From DAISWO01 sp036826295 (GTDB lineage: Bacteria; Patescibacteriota; Saccharimonadia; Saccharimonadales; JAGQNJ01), in NCBI GenBank assembly GCA_036826295.1, contig DAISWO010000001.1, positions 1-64,000 on the forward strand: a DNA stretch of 64,000 nucleotides, given 5' to 3'. The notes below the pieces were generated by a model. That model was given only the letters and a program-made list of their open reading frames with translations, had not been told where the DNA came from and ran no database searches. Shown here one piece after another: positions 31,261 to 40,427 of the stretch (positions are counted from its first letter, which is position 1; each line of letters opens with the position of its first letter). The position numbers and the translations under genes are program-made.

Positions 31261-32361
31261 TTGAAAGTCGCTATTGTCCACGATTGGTTTTTAGAGGGCG
31301 GTGCTGAAAAAGTAGTCCTCGAGCTACACCACATGTATCCCGAGGCGCCCATTTATACGTCCTACTGCTCGCCCGCGTGGCGAGAAAAATTAGACAATAC
31401 TGTCATCACTGGCTATCTACAACATTGGCCATTCTCAAAATTGCGCAAGTTTATCCCCCTGCTACGTCAACACTGGTTTGAGAATCTAGACTTTTCTGAT
31501 TACGACCTAGTCATTAGTAGCTCGGGCGCCGAAGCAAAAGGCATAAAAGTACCAAAAAGTGTCATGCATATTAACTATTGTCATGCCCCCACCCACTATT
31601 ATTGGAACCGCTACTATGAGTACATAAAGAGCCCGGGGTTCGGCGTCTTCAATCCCCTTGCACGACTTGGGCTCAAGGTATTACTAAACCCTATTCGCAA
31701 ATGGGATCTTAAGGCAGCCCAGCGACCCGACTATATGATAGCTAACTCAACTTTTACCTGTAACCAGATAAAAAAGTATTACCACCGTGATTCGACCGTC
31801 ATCCACCCACCAGTCGAGATAGGTAAATTCTTGCTCTCAGCTAACGGCTCACAGCTCTCAGCTAGAAACGGTTTTATAATCACTGGCCGGCATGTTCCCT
31901 ACAAACGATTTGATCTCGCCATCGAGGCCTGCAATCAACTCCAGCTACCCTTGAAGGTTTTAGGCACTGGCCCAGAAACTAAAAAGCTTAAACGTCTGGC
32001 TGGACCGACTATTGATTTCAAAGGATATGTCTCTGACCAAGAAATTGTTACCCTTCTGCAATCTGCCGAAGCTTTCATCTTCCCCGGCCTTGACGACTTT
32101 GGCATCGCTCCCGTCGCCGCTATGGCCGCCGGTACACCAGTAATCGCCTATAAAGATGGTGGCTCGCTAGATTATATTGTCGAAGGTAAGACAGGACTAT
32201 TCTTTAACAAACAAACCAGCTCGTCACTCGAAACAGCTCTACAAAATTTTAAAAAACATATTTTTAACTCAGAACATATCAAAAATGAAGCGAAAGAATA
32301 TGACCCTGTAATATTCAGACAAAAAATGCATGATTATATTGCTAAAGCTAGGAGGAGTTAA
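31261..32361 (+). CDS. GT4-family glycosyltransferase with altered EX7E motif
   Basis: A 366-residue GT-B fold enzyme with TTG start 1 nt after the sugar transferase stop. IVHDWFLEGGAEKVVLEL at the N-terminus and the nucleotide-binding C-terminal half (GRHVPYKRFDLAIEA, LGTGPE, FIFPGLDDFGIAPVAAMAAG) are typical of the WbaZ/mannosyltransferase group. Where relatives have E-D-F-G-I-x-P-V-E, this protein has D-D-F-G-I-A-P-V-A, so both acidic residues of the EX7E motif are changed. It may still be active with a modified donor site. Codons here and in glmS are visibly more GC-rich than in neighbours, and a 10-bp direct repeat (CTCTCAGCTA at 31834 and 31855) encodes a variable linker. Confidence 0.88.
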   Translation: MKVAIVHDWFLEGGAEKVVLELHHMYPEAPIYTSYCSPAWREKLDNTVITGYLQHWPFSKLRKFIPLLRQHWFENLDFSDYDLVISSSGAEAKGIKVPKSVMHINYCHAPTHYYWNRYYEYIKSPGFGVFNPLARLGLKVLLNPIRKWDLKAAQRPDYMIANSTFTCNQIKKYYHRDSTVIHPPVEIGKFLLSANGSQLSARNGFIITGRHVPYKRFDLAIEACNQLQLPLKVLGTGPETKKLKRLAGPTIDFKGYVSDQEIVTLLQSAEAFIFPGLDDFGIAPVAAMAAGTPVIAYKDGGSLDYIVEGKTGLFFNKQTSSSLETALQNFKKHIFNSEHIKNEAKEYDPVIFRQKMHDYIAKARRS

Positions 32362-32363
32362 TT

Positions 32364-34187
32364 ATGTGCGGAATCGTAGGCTACGTTGGTAATAAAGACG
32401 CACTTAGTCCGGTCCTTGATGGACTCGAAGCCCTAGAATACAGAGGTTATGATTCTGCCGGCGTAGCTATAATGCGCGATGGCAACATATCCTGTACTAA
32501 GCAAATTGGTGGTGTAGCAAATGTCGAAAAATTATTAAAAAATGAAGGTGAGTCAACTACTGCCATTGGTCACACGCGTTGGGCCACACACGGTGAACCT
32601 TCAGTGGCTAACGCTCACCCGCACTACAACAGCGCAAAGACTATATTTATTGTTCATAACGGCATTATCGAAAACCATCAAGAGCTACGGGATAAACTAA
32701 CTGCCAAGGGTTATACTTTTAGCACACAAACCGACACCGAAGTAATTCCTCATCTCATTGATTATCATCTAAAAAAAGCTAATTCATTTGAGGCCGCCTT
32801 TTCGTCCGCCATCGCTGAGCTAAGAGGCGCATACGCTATTGTTGCTTTGTTCAAAGATGAACCCAATACTCTTTTTGCTGCACGTCTATCCAGCCCCCTA
32901 GTTATTGGTGTGGGCGACAACGAATATTATATTGCTTCGGACGCTTCCGCTATCATAGACAAAACCAAAAAAGTCGTTTATTTAGACGATTACGATATTG
33001 CTAAAATTACCCCTACTAATTTAGCTATAAATAATACTCGATCTCACCACGCCGAGGTTCGCCAAGAACAAGTACTTGATTATGATACCGAGACAGCTAA
33101 ACTTGGAAATTTTCCACATTTTATGCTGAAGGAAATATTTGATACACCGCAGACTCTGCAGGCGGCTACCCGTGGCCGGATCAGGCCTAAAACCAACCAA
33201 GTCCAGCTAGGCGGGCTATTAAACGTTAAGGAGCAGCTACAATTCGTCGATCGCATTGTGATAGTAGCTTGTGGAACCTCCTATTATGCCGGCATGGTAG
33301 GTGAATATTTAATTGAAGAATTGTCTGGCATCCCGGTCGAAGTTCAGCTAGCATCAGAGTTTAAATATCGCCACGAACCCTTCTCGCGCGGTACGGCTGT
33401 TTTAGCTATTTCACAATCTGGTGAAACGGCCGACACCATTGCAGCACTTAAGAAAGTTGAATCTTATGGTGTATTACGTCTGGGGATCGTTAATGTTGTT
33501 GGCTCGACTATTGCTCGTATGACCGACGCCGGTGTCTACTGTCATGCTGGGCCAGAGCTATCTGTCGCTTCTACCAAAGCCTTTGTCGCACAAGTCACAG
33601 TACTAATAGAGATCGCCCTATTTCTTGGCAAAGAACGGACAAAAAACTTCAAACCCCTTTTGCACGAACTTGCCAACCTAGATAAAAAAATCAAAAAAGT
33701 TTTAGATCAGGCTGAGAAGATCCAAGATATCGCTACCAAATACGCTAGCTACAAGAACTTTCTATACATTGGTCGTGGCTATGATTATCCCTGCGCAATG
33801 GAGGGAGCCCTAAAGCTAAAAGAGCTTTCCTATATCCACGCCGAAGGCTGTGCTGCCGGAGAGATGAAGCATGGACCGCTGGCGATGATTGACAAACATT
33901 TTCCCACTTTGGCCATAGCTACCGATTCAGAAATTATAGAAAAAACCCATTCTAACATCCAAGAAATTCAAGCACGAAAAGGCAAAGTCATCGCGATAGG
34001 TATAGAGGGCGATACTCGATTAGAGCAACTAGCTGACGACTGCATATTTATACCTCGATCATTAACCCAAACACAACCCATATTAATAGCCGTGGTTGTT
34101 CAGCTATTTGCTTACTACATTTCAGTTAATAAAGGTCTAAACGTCGATAGGCCTCGAAACCTAGCAAAATCAGTTACAGTAGAATAG
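32364..34187 (+). CDS. glmS: Glutamine--fructose-6-phosphate aminotransferase
   Basis: A 607-residue enzyme with full-length domain order: N-terminal glutaminase with Cys2 nucleophile (MCGIVGYVG) and GHTRWATHG near 70-78, then two SIS sugar-isomerase domains (CGTSYYAGM, SQSGETADT, and SVASTKAF) and the C-terminal KSVTVE ending. It makes glucosamine-6-phosphate, the entry to UDP-GlcNAc for peptidoglycan and glycan. The length equals E. coli GlmS. It lies 2 nt after the GT4 gene and 4 nt before the phosphomutase. No glmS ribozyme is possible given the spacing. Confidence 0.97.
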   Translation: MCGIVGYVGNKDALSPVLDGLEALEYRGYDSAGVAIMRDGNISCTKQIGGVANVEKLLKNEGESTTAIGHTRWATHGEPSVANAHPHYNSAKTIFIVHNGIIENHQELRDKLTAKGYTFSTQTDTEVIPHLIDYHLKKANSFEAAFSSAIAELRGAYAIVALFKDEPNTLFAARLSSPLVIGVGDNEYYIASDASAIIDKTKKVVYLDDYDIAKITPTNLAINNTRSHHAEVRQEQVLDYDTETAKLGNFPHFMLKEIFDTPQTLQAATRGRIRPKTNQVQLGGLLNVKEQLQFVDRIVIVACGTSYYAGMVGEYLIEELSGIPVEVQLASEFKYRHEPFSRGTAVLAISQSGETADTIAALKKVESYGVLRLGIVNVVGSTIARMTDAGVYCHAGPELSVASTKAFVAQVTVLIEIALFLGKERTKNFKPLLHELANLDKKIKKVLDQAEKIQDIATKYASYKNFLYIGRGYDYPCAMEGALKLKELSYIHAEGCAAGEMKHGPLAMIDKHFPTLAIATDSEIIEKTHSNIQEIQARKGKVIAIGIEGDTRLEQLADDCIFIPRSLTQTQPILIAVVVQLFAYYISVNKGLNVDRPRNLAKSVTVE

Positions 34188-34191
34188 ATAC

Positions 34192-35529
34192 ATGGAAGAA
34201 ATATTCAAAGCTTACGACATACGCGGAAAAGTTGGGTCTCAACTAAACCCTGATTCGGTCGAAAAAATTGCCAGAATCTACGGTGATTGGCTGCCAACAA
34301 AGGGCATTGTAGCAGTAGGTCACGACATGCGACCTGACTCGGCCGATTTAGCAAATGCTTTTATGAGCGGTCTTCAAAAACAAGGATACGATGTTTGGGA
34401 TATTGGCCTAGTAACCAGTGACATGATTTATTTTGCTGTTGGAAAGTGGAATTTAGCAGGAGGCGCAGTAATCACTGCCAGCCATAATCCAGGTAAGGAT
34501 AATGGAATAAAATTATACCGCGACAAAGTGGTTGCAGTAGGGCTAGAAGCTGGGTTAGGAGAAATTCGAGATAGATTCATGGCTGATAAAATACCCGAAT
34601 CAGCGGACCAGGAAGGATCAAGAAAATCTAAAAGAATTACCAACGAATGGGTTTCACATTGTTTAAAATTTGTTAGCAAACTTTCGCCTTTTGATATTGC
34701 TATAGATGCCGGCAACGGAATGGCAGGCGAAATTTTGCCACATATTTTGCCAGAGTTACCTTTCAAAACAAAAAATATGTATTTTGAAATAGATGGTACA
34801 TTCCCAAATCACGAAGCCAACCCGCAGAAAATTGAGAACCTTAAAGACCTGATAAATGTCGTCCTTCAGGAAAAAAAGGATCTAGGGATAGCTTTCGACG
34901 GAGATGGAGACAGGGCTGTATTAATTGATGACAAGGGCCAGCTGGTTCTAGGTACTGATCTTTTAACTATGATTGCAAAACTATACTTGGATAAATTCCC
35001 GAGAGCAAAAATTGTTCACGATGTCAGGACTAGCAAAGCCACTACAGAGTTAATTAGTCAGTGGGGTGGCAAACCAGTTCGAACCAAGGCTGGCCGCGTT
35101 AGTATAGGTAGCGTGATGCGTGAAGTTGGAGCACCTTTTGGTGGAGAATGCACAGGACATATGTTCTTTACAGAAAATTATGATGCTGATTCTGGATTAA
35201 TAACTGCCCTTGTAGCCCTTCAAGCCCTATCCGACAGCGGCAAGAAGCTGTCAGAACTAGTAGACGAATATAGATTGTACGCAATGTTGCCAGAAATAAA
35301 TATTGAAACGACTCAAGACAAAGACATAATATTCAAAAGACTTGCAGAGACTTTTGCTGATGCAGATTTAGACCGACTTGATGGACTCACGGTTGTGTAT
35401 GACGATAAATGGTTCAACCTGCGCGCCAGCAACACAGAGCCCATCATGCGCCTGAACGCCGAGGCAAATAACCAAAAATTATTAGAAGAGTTTGTCACAA
35501 AAGTAACCTCGGTAATAGAAGCCAAATAA
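34192..35529 (+). CDS. Phosphomannomutase/phosphoglucomutase
   Basis: A 445-residue alpha-D-phosphohexomutase. The phosphoserine loop TASHNPGKDNG places the catalytic Ser at 97, the metal loop DGDGDR is near 235-240, the sugar-binding loop GGECTGHMFF near 320, and the phosphate-binding RASNTEP near 410. It interconverts hexose 6- and 1-phosphates. Because the next genes make dTDP-rhamnose, glucose-1-phosphate supply is the likely role, though mannose-1-phosphate is equally possible in this ManB/AlgC group. It follows glmS after 4 nt. Confidence 0.95.
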   Translation: MEEIFKAYDIRGKVGSQLNPDSVEKIARIYGDWLPTKGIVAVGHDMRPDSADLANAFMSGLQKQGYDVWDIGLVTSDMIYFAVGKWNLAGGAVITASHNPGKDNGIKLYRDKVVAVGLEAGLGEIRDRFMADKIPESADQEGSRKSKRITNEWVSHCLKFVSKLSPFDIAIDAGNGMAGEILPHILPELPFKTKNMYFEIDGTFPNHEANPQKIENLKDLINVVLQEKKDLGIAFDGDGDRAVLIDDKGQLVLGTDLLTMIAKLYLDKFPRAKIVHDVRTSKATTELISQWGGKPVRTKAGRVSIGSVMREVGAPFGGECTGHMFFTENYDADSGLITALVALQALSDSGKKLSELVDEYRLYAMLPEINIETTQDKDIIFKRLAETFADADLDRLDGLTVVYDDKWFNLRASNTEPIMRLNAEANNQKLLEEFVTKVTSVIEAK

Positions 35530-35548
35530 CTGGTATAATTATAGGTAT

Positions 35549-36547
35549 ATGAAAATACTTATTACAGGAGGCGCAGGATTCATTGGCTCAAACTTTGTCC
35601 ATCACATCGATCGTGAACGTCCTGACTGGAAGATCACTGTTCTAGATGCACTTACTTATGCAGGAAATAAAGATAACTTACGTGGACTGGATGAACATAA
35701 AGTAAAGCTAGTTGTTGGAAATATTTGTGACGAAGATATAGTCGACCGGCTAGTCAAAGAATGCGACGCAATTGTACATTTTGCAGCCGAATCGCATAAC
35801 GATAATTCACTATCTAATCCATGGCCATTTATTGAATCAAATATTATTGGAACATTTAGATTGATAGAAGCTGCAAAAAAGCATAAAAAACGTTTTCATC
35901 ACATTTCTACAGACGAAGTTTATGGTGATTTAGAGCTAAATGATCCAGCAAAATTCACGGTTAGTACGCCTTATAACCCCTCCAGCCCATACTCTAGTAG
36001 CAAAGCGAGTTCTGACTTGCTAGTACGGGCGTGGGTGCGAAGTTTTGGACTACAGGCTACGATTTCCAACTGTTCTAATAACTACGGTCCCTATCAACAT
36101 GTAGAAAAAATGATTCCGCGCCAAATAACTAATATCTTGTCAGGCGAAAAGCTAAAATTGTATGGAGCAGGTGAAAACGTACGTGATTGGATTAATACAG
36201 AAGACCATTCTTCGGGAGTACTTAAAATTCTTGAAAACGGAAAGATAGGTGAAACTTACTTGATCGGAGCAAATGGGGAAAAAAGTAATCTAGAAGTTTT
36301 TCAAAGCATATTGAGACTAATGCACAAAGATGAGTCATGGTTAGAGCATGTCAAAGATCGGCCGGGCCACGATATGCGATATGCTATTGATGCCAGCAAA
36401 CTTGTTAATGAACTAGGCTGGAAACCAAAGTATACTAATTTTGAAAAAGGTCTACTCGAAACTATAAAATGGTATGAAGAGAATGAGGACTGGTGGAAAC
36501 CTCAAAAGGCCCAGACTGAAGCAAAATATAGGCAGCAAGGACATTAA
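35549..36547 (+). CDS. rfbB: dTDP-glucose 4,6-dehydratase
   Basis: A 332-residue extended SDR: GGAGFIGSNFVHH (NAD binding, 7-19), STDEVYGDL (catalytic Thr/Asp/Glu region, near 121-129) and the YSSSK catalytic Tyr-Lys near 149-153. It converts dTDP-glucose to dTDP-4-keto-6-deoxyglucose, the branch point for rhamnose and probably for the amino sugar whose genes lie at 56.7-58.4 kb. It is first of four contiguous rhamnose genes (B, C, D, A). Confidence 0.95.
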   Translation: MKILITGGAGFIGSNFVHHIDRERPDWKITVLDALTYAGNKDNLRGLDEHKVKLVVGNICDEDIVDRLVKECDAIVHFAAESHNDNSLSNPWPFIESNIIGTFRLIEAAKKHKKRFHHISTDEVYGDLELNDPAKFTVSTPYNPSSPYSSSKASSDLLVRAWVRSFGLQATISNCSNNYGPYQHVEKMIPRQITNILSGEKLKLYGAGENVRDWINTEDHSSGVLKILENGKIGETYLIGANGEKSNLEVFQSILRLMHKDESWLEHVKDRPGHDMRYAIDASKLVNELGWKPKYTNFEKGLLETIKWYEENEDWWKPQKAQTEAKYRQQGH

Positions 36548-36553
36548 CTAAAC

Positions 36554-37132
36554 ATGGCAAAGGTAGCTACGACAGAATTTACTTCGCACAAAACTAACAT
36601 TCCTGGATTGATTTTTTTTGATGTTACTAGCGTCGGTGATGATCGTGGCTGGTTTCAAGAAAAGTTTCATAAAGACAAGCTAGTAGAGGGCGGAATTCCT
36701 GAGGATTTTCAGGTAGTTCAGAACAGCCTGTCGTACAACAAGCAAAAAGGCGTTGTCCGAGGTTTGCATGCAGAGCCGTGGGATAAATATATATCCGTCG
36801 TCAAAGGGAAAGTTTTTGCTGCATACGTAGATCTGCGAGAGGGCTCAAATTTTGGAAAGGTAGAAACAATAGAAATTACACCAAACATAGCTGTATTTTT
36901 ACCTGAAGGTGTTGCTAATTCTTTCCAAACCCTCGAGGATGAAACTTATTATCTCTACAGTGTAAATAAGCACTGGACTGCTGACGATTACGACAAATAT
37001 ATGTTCGTGAACCTGGGCGATCCAGATCTAAATATTCAATGGCCTATCGCGCTGGAAGACTCTGTCATGTCTGATCGGGATAAAAATCATCCACAGCTAA
37101 AGGATATAATTCCTATGAAAGTTGGTAACTAA
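36554..37132 (+). CDS. rfbC: dTDP-4-dehydrorhamnose 3,5-epimerase family protein
   Basis: A 192-residue cupin of the RmlC family. The catalytic His lies in VVRGLHAEPWDKY (near 72-84) and the barrel continues with VVKGKVFAAYVDLREGSNFGK and a C-terminal region that reads like RmlC. Relatives usually have RGLHYQ with PHxQ; this protein has RGLHAEPWDKYISVV, a subgroup variant also seen in other phyla. Position between rfbB and rfbD makes the epimerase role likely. The stop overlaps the next start by one base (TAATG). Confidence 0.9.
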   Translation: MAKVATTEFTSHKTNIPGLIFFDVTSVGDDRGWFQEKFHKDKLVEGGIPEDFQVVQNSLSYNKQKGVVRGLHAEPWDKYISVVKGKVFAAYVDLREGSNFGKVETIEITPNIAVFLPEGVANSFQTLEDETYYLYSVNKHWTADDYDKYMFVNLGDPDLNIQWPIALEDSVMSDRDKNHPQLKDIIPMKVGN

Positions 37133-37986
37133 TGAACCGATCAAAAATTCTAATTATAGGAGCCAATGGGCAGCTTGGGCTAGCTCTTAAAGCACAGTAT
37201 CCTGAAGCACAGACAGTTGATATTGACGAACTAGACATTACAGATAAAAAATCTGTCGAGAGTTATGACTGGTCAAATGTTGATATCGTTCTGAATGCCG
37301 CTGCCTATACAAACGTAGATGGTGCCGAAACTGCAGAGGGTCGCGTAGCTGCATGGAAGGTCAATGCCGAAGCTCCGGGGCACATAAGCCATCCTGTCTG
37401 GCGAAATAACATAATTTTTGTTCATATTTCCACAGACTATGTTTTTGACGGTACAAAAAAAGAGCATTTAGAAAACGAGGATTTTTCCCCACTTTCTGTT
37501 TATGGATCTTCGAAGGCTGCAGGAGATTTGCTAGTAACCGCGTGTGACAAGCACTATATAATGCGGACTAGCTGGGTTATTGGCGAAGGCAAAAACTTTG
37601 TTCGCACCATGCTTGGCCTTGGTGAAAAAGGCATTAATCCAACTGTTGTTGATGATCAAGTCGGCCGTTTAACCTTCACTAGCGAGTTGGTGCGCGCAAT
37701 CGACCACCTACTTACAACTAAATCCCCTTTTGGTACGTACAACATAACAAATGATGGTCGGTCAGCCAGCTGGGCAGAAATAACTCGTGAGATATTTGAT
37801 AATGCTGGCTACGAGCTGGATGTAACTGGAACGACAACTGCTGAGTACTTTAAAGACAAAGAAGGTATTGCTCCCCGCCCACTCAACAGCACACTAAATC
37901 TCAGTAAAATTCAAAGCACAAGTTTCAAATCTCGTGATTGGAAAGATGATTTGAAAGACTATATAAAAAAGGAGTTAGCAAAATGA
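37132..37986 (+). CDS. rfbD: dTDP-4-dehydrorhamnose reductase
   Basis: A 284-residue SDR: GANGQLGLAL (12-21) binds NADPH, DIDELDITD follows, NAAAYTNVDGAE is the family segment, HISTDYVFDG and YGSSKAAGD (catalytic Tyr/Lys) complete the active site. It performs the last reduction to dTDP-L-rhamnose. It overlaps rfbA by 4 nt, indicating translational coupling. Confidence 0.95.
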   Translation: MNRSKILIIGANGQLGLALKAQYPEAQTVDIDELDITDKKSVESYDWSNVDIVLNAAAYTNVDGAETAEGRVAAWKVNAEAPGHISHPVWRNNIIFVHISTDYVFDGTKKEHLENEDFSPLSVYGSSKAAGDLLVTACDKHYIMRTSWVIGEGKNFVRTMLGLGEKGINPTVVDDQVGRLTFTSELVRAIDHLLTTKSPFGTYNITNDGRSASWAEITREIFDNAGYELDVTGTTTAEYFKDKEGIAPRPLNSTLNLSKIQSTSFKSRDWKDDLKDYIKKELAK

Positions 37987-38840
37987 AAGGCATTATTCTA
38001 GCTGGTGGTTCGGGCACCAGACTATATCCCATTACTAAAGGCATCTCAAAACAGCTAATTCCAATTTATGATAAGCCTATGGTTTACTACCCTCTTTCCA
38101 CCCTGATGAGCGCGGGCTTAAAAGATATCTTAATAATTACTACTCCTCATGACCAAGCTCAGTTCAGAAATTTGCTAGGTGATGGTTCAGAAATTGGTAT
38201 CAGCATTACTTATGCTGTCCAGCCTAGTCCAGGAGGTCTCGCGCAAGCATTTGTAATCGGCGAGGAGTTTATAGGTTCAGACAAAGTAGCTTTGGTGCTG
38301 GGCGACAATATTTTCTACGGAACACAAATGGGCGACAAGTTAGCAAAATACACAGATGTAGACGGCGGTGTTATATTTGGTGCGCCAGTATCAGACCCAG
38401 AACGTTACGGCGTCGTTGAATTTGATAAAGACATGAACGTAATTTCCATTCACGAAAAGCCTGAAGCCCCTAAGTCAAATTATGCTATACCTGGACTATA
38501 CTTTTTCGACAACGATGTAATCGAGTATGCCAAACAGGCTCGTCCAAGTGCGCGTGGTGAAATTGAGATTACTGAAATCCACAACTCCTATCTGCGAGCT
38601 GGCAAATTAAAAGTTAGCCTCCTTGACCGCGGTACGGCATGGCTAGATACCGGTACATTTGAGACCATGAATCAAGCAGCCCAATTCGTTCAAGTGATCG
38701 AAGAACGCCAGGGTTTAAAAATTGGTTGCATCGAAGAAACTGCTTACAATCAGGGTTTTATAGATCAGAACCAATTGCTCAAGTTAGCAGAACCATTACA
38801 AAAGAGTGGTTACGGCAAATACCTAAAAAGTATAATTTGA
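37983..38840 (+). CDS. rfbA: Glucose-1-phosphate thymidylyltransferase
   Basis: A 285-residue nucleotidyltransferase: LAGGSGTRLYPIT (6-18) is the activated-nucleotide loop, SKQLIPIYDKPMVYYPLS follows, and LGDNIFYG carries the metal-binding Asp. It makes dTDP-glucose from glucose-1-phosphate and dTTP, the first rhamnose step. Last gene of the plus-strand operon; its stop lies 8 nt from the stop of a convergent membrane protein gene, with no clear terminator. Confidence 0.96.
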   Translation: MKGIILAGGSGTRLYPITKGISKQLIPIYDKPMVYYPLSTLMSAGLKDILIITTPHDQAQFRNLLGDGSEIGISITYAVQPSPGGLAQAFVIGEEFIGSDKVALVLGDNIFYGTQMGDKLAKYTDVDGGVIFGAPVSDPERYGVVEFDKDMNVISIHEKPEAPKSNYAIPGLYFFDNDVIEYAKQARPSARGEIEITEIHNSYLRAGKLKVSLLDRGTAWLDTGTFETMNQAAQFVQVIEERQGLKIGCIEETAYNQGFIDQNQLLKLAEPLQKSGYGKYLKSII

Positions 38841-38848
38841 TTTGATTC

Positions 38849-40351
38849 CTAGTGTATAACAATATGTTTAAGTACATTCTGAGCATATGTATTGACCTGA
38901 ACAACAGTTCTATTCTGCCAATACCACAGCGAATCAGCTCTAATTAAATACCCAACAATCCCCCCACCCCAGATATAAAAAGTAAAGAATAGAACCAACA
39001 AGATCTTGCGTTGCTTTTCAGAATGGATCGAATATTTGAATGCTTCGATAAATACTAAAAACACTAATAGTAATATTGGGTATATATATCGTGCTTGTAC
39101 GGCTTGCGCTACTCCCAGCTTTTGATAAAGCTGAAAATTAAACAACCACAATACGACTATATAGATAGCGCTGACGAGAATAGATAAGCGAATATATGTC
39201 TTGGCCCATAATTTCTTGAAATATATTAGGGTAGAGAGAAGCCCGGCGACTAGCACCACATAAGCAAATATTATCTGAGGGGGAGATATTGCCTTTCGAA
39301 CAATCGGTCCGAACGGCTCATGTTCGGAGACTACTTCAGTTGGCGTATGGCTAAACGGAGCAAAATAACCTCTCATAATTTTACTTGTCCAATGTTGAGT
39401 AAAACTTAACGGGTTGCCGTACAGCACATCCGATGACTTATTCTGTAAGTTGTTTCGATTTCGGTACCATGGACCAAAATCTTCACAGACATATTCGGGC
39501 TGTATTCTGTCGCACATCGGCGCTACCGTTTTATATCGAACAAGATTTTGGACATGTCGCTCAATAAACAACCCAGTTGACACTAAAAGCAGTGCAACTA
39601 GGCAAGTTACAACCAAGCCATTGGGTCGGGCTTTCCAAGCATCGACTAATAATTGTCTCGAGCGCCTACCGTTCTTATTCCAAAAAGTAATGCTAATGAA
39701 AAAGAAGGATATGATAAAAATAGGCAGAAAATTATGCTTTACTAATGTTGTAAGCAACCCGACGCTAACAAATAGAGTAGACTGAGTTAATAAATTTCCC
39801 TTCTGTCTTAAGATGTTGGTTCCGAGTATCAAATAATTTGCACTCATCAAAAACATTAAATTGTCATAATTAATATGGGTAGCAATTAGCGGCACGATCA
39901 TTGTTGATGCAAACGCTAAAAGAACTACGTTTATCGATCTTGGCGTGATTTTCCATGAATCAAACAACTTTTTATACAGGGCTATTCCTGCAACTACTAA
40001 TGAAATATTCAAAAACCTTAGGGCAATGATTAATCCCGTCTCGCTTTTTATGAATAAATTGAAGAGTCGGTAAGGAAAACTTAAAAGGTATGAATATAGA
40101 TATGAAGGGTCTCTAGTTATATCGCCAAACAAACTTGCTTCTGGAGGTTGCTCACTAATAAATGGACTCCATTGCTGAGCGTAAATTGATGTCATCCCAT
40201 AATGAGCATATTCATCAAAGACCATGGGATATATAAAGCTAACGGCACCCCAAACTGTGTTTATTATAAAAAAAACGACAACAAGCCAGAAAAACTTACC
40301 ACTAGAGGTAAAATCATAAATTCGATTAATTCCATTCTTTATATGCTGCAT
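38849..40351 (-). CDS. GT-C-fold membrane glycosyltransferase-like protein (GT39/ArnT type)
   Basis: A 500-residue polytopic protein with about eleven membrane helices. The first outer loop carries FDEYAHYGM, an acidic D-E motif after the first helix that fits GT-C enzymes using polyprenyl-phosphate sugars. A large Cys-containing loop (CDRIQPEYVCEDFGPWYRN) lies in the second half. It would transfer sugars outside the membrane from lipid-linked donors. It resembles the gene at 48335-49774 in overall plan (PDEAYHY after the first helix, a similar Cys loop), so the two are probable paralogues. Donor and acceptor unknown. Confidence 0.8.
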   Translation of the reverse strand: MQHIKNGINRIYDFTSSGKFFWLVVVFFIINTVWGAVSFIYPMVFDEYAHYGMTSIYAQQWSPFISEQPPEASLFGDITRDPSYLYSYLLSFPYRLFNLFIKSETGLIIALRFLNISLVVAGIALYKKLFDSWKITPRSINVVLLAFASTMIVPLIATHINYDNLMFLMSANYLILGTNILRQKGNLLTQSTLFVSVGLLTTLVKHNFLPIFIISFFFISITFWNKNGRRSRQLLVDAWKARPNGLVVTCLVALLLVSTGLFIERHVQNLVRYKTVAPMCDRIQPEYVCEDFGPWYRNRNNLQNKSSDVLYGNPLSFTQHWTSKIMRGYFAPFSHTPTEVVSEHEPFGPIVRKAISPPQIIFAYVVLVAGLLSTLIYFKKLWAKTYIRLSILVSAIYIVVLWLFNFQLYQKLGVAQAVQARYIYPILLLVFLVFIEAFKYSIHSEKQRKILLVLFFTFYIWGGGIVGYLIRADSLWYWQNRTVVQVNTYAQNVLKHIVIH

Positions 40352-40394
40352 TTTTGTGAATATTACTATACCTGATTTATAGATTCTTTACTGA

Positions 40395-40420
40395 TATAAT
40401 ATAACCCTATACGAAAGGAG
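40395..40420 (+). promoter_or_regulatory. -10 box and ribosome-binding site that set the ugd start
   Basis: TATAAT (40395-40400) lies 14 nt before a strong AAGGAG (40415-40420). The site is 7 nt from the ATA codon at 40428, the ideal spacing, and is the main evidence that ATA is the start. There is no ATG, GTG or TTG in frame between the upstream stop (40392-40394) and the end of the Rossmann motif. Confidence 0.65.
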
Positions 40421-40427
40421 ATCCGCG

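Noticed and set aside
31834..31864. 10-bp direct repeat CTCTCAGCTA as a mobile-element footprint
   Set aside because: The copies lie in frame in a variable linker of a glycosyltransferase with no inserted element; local slippage explains it.
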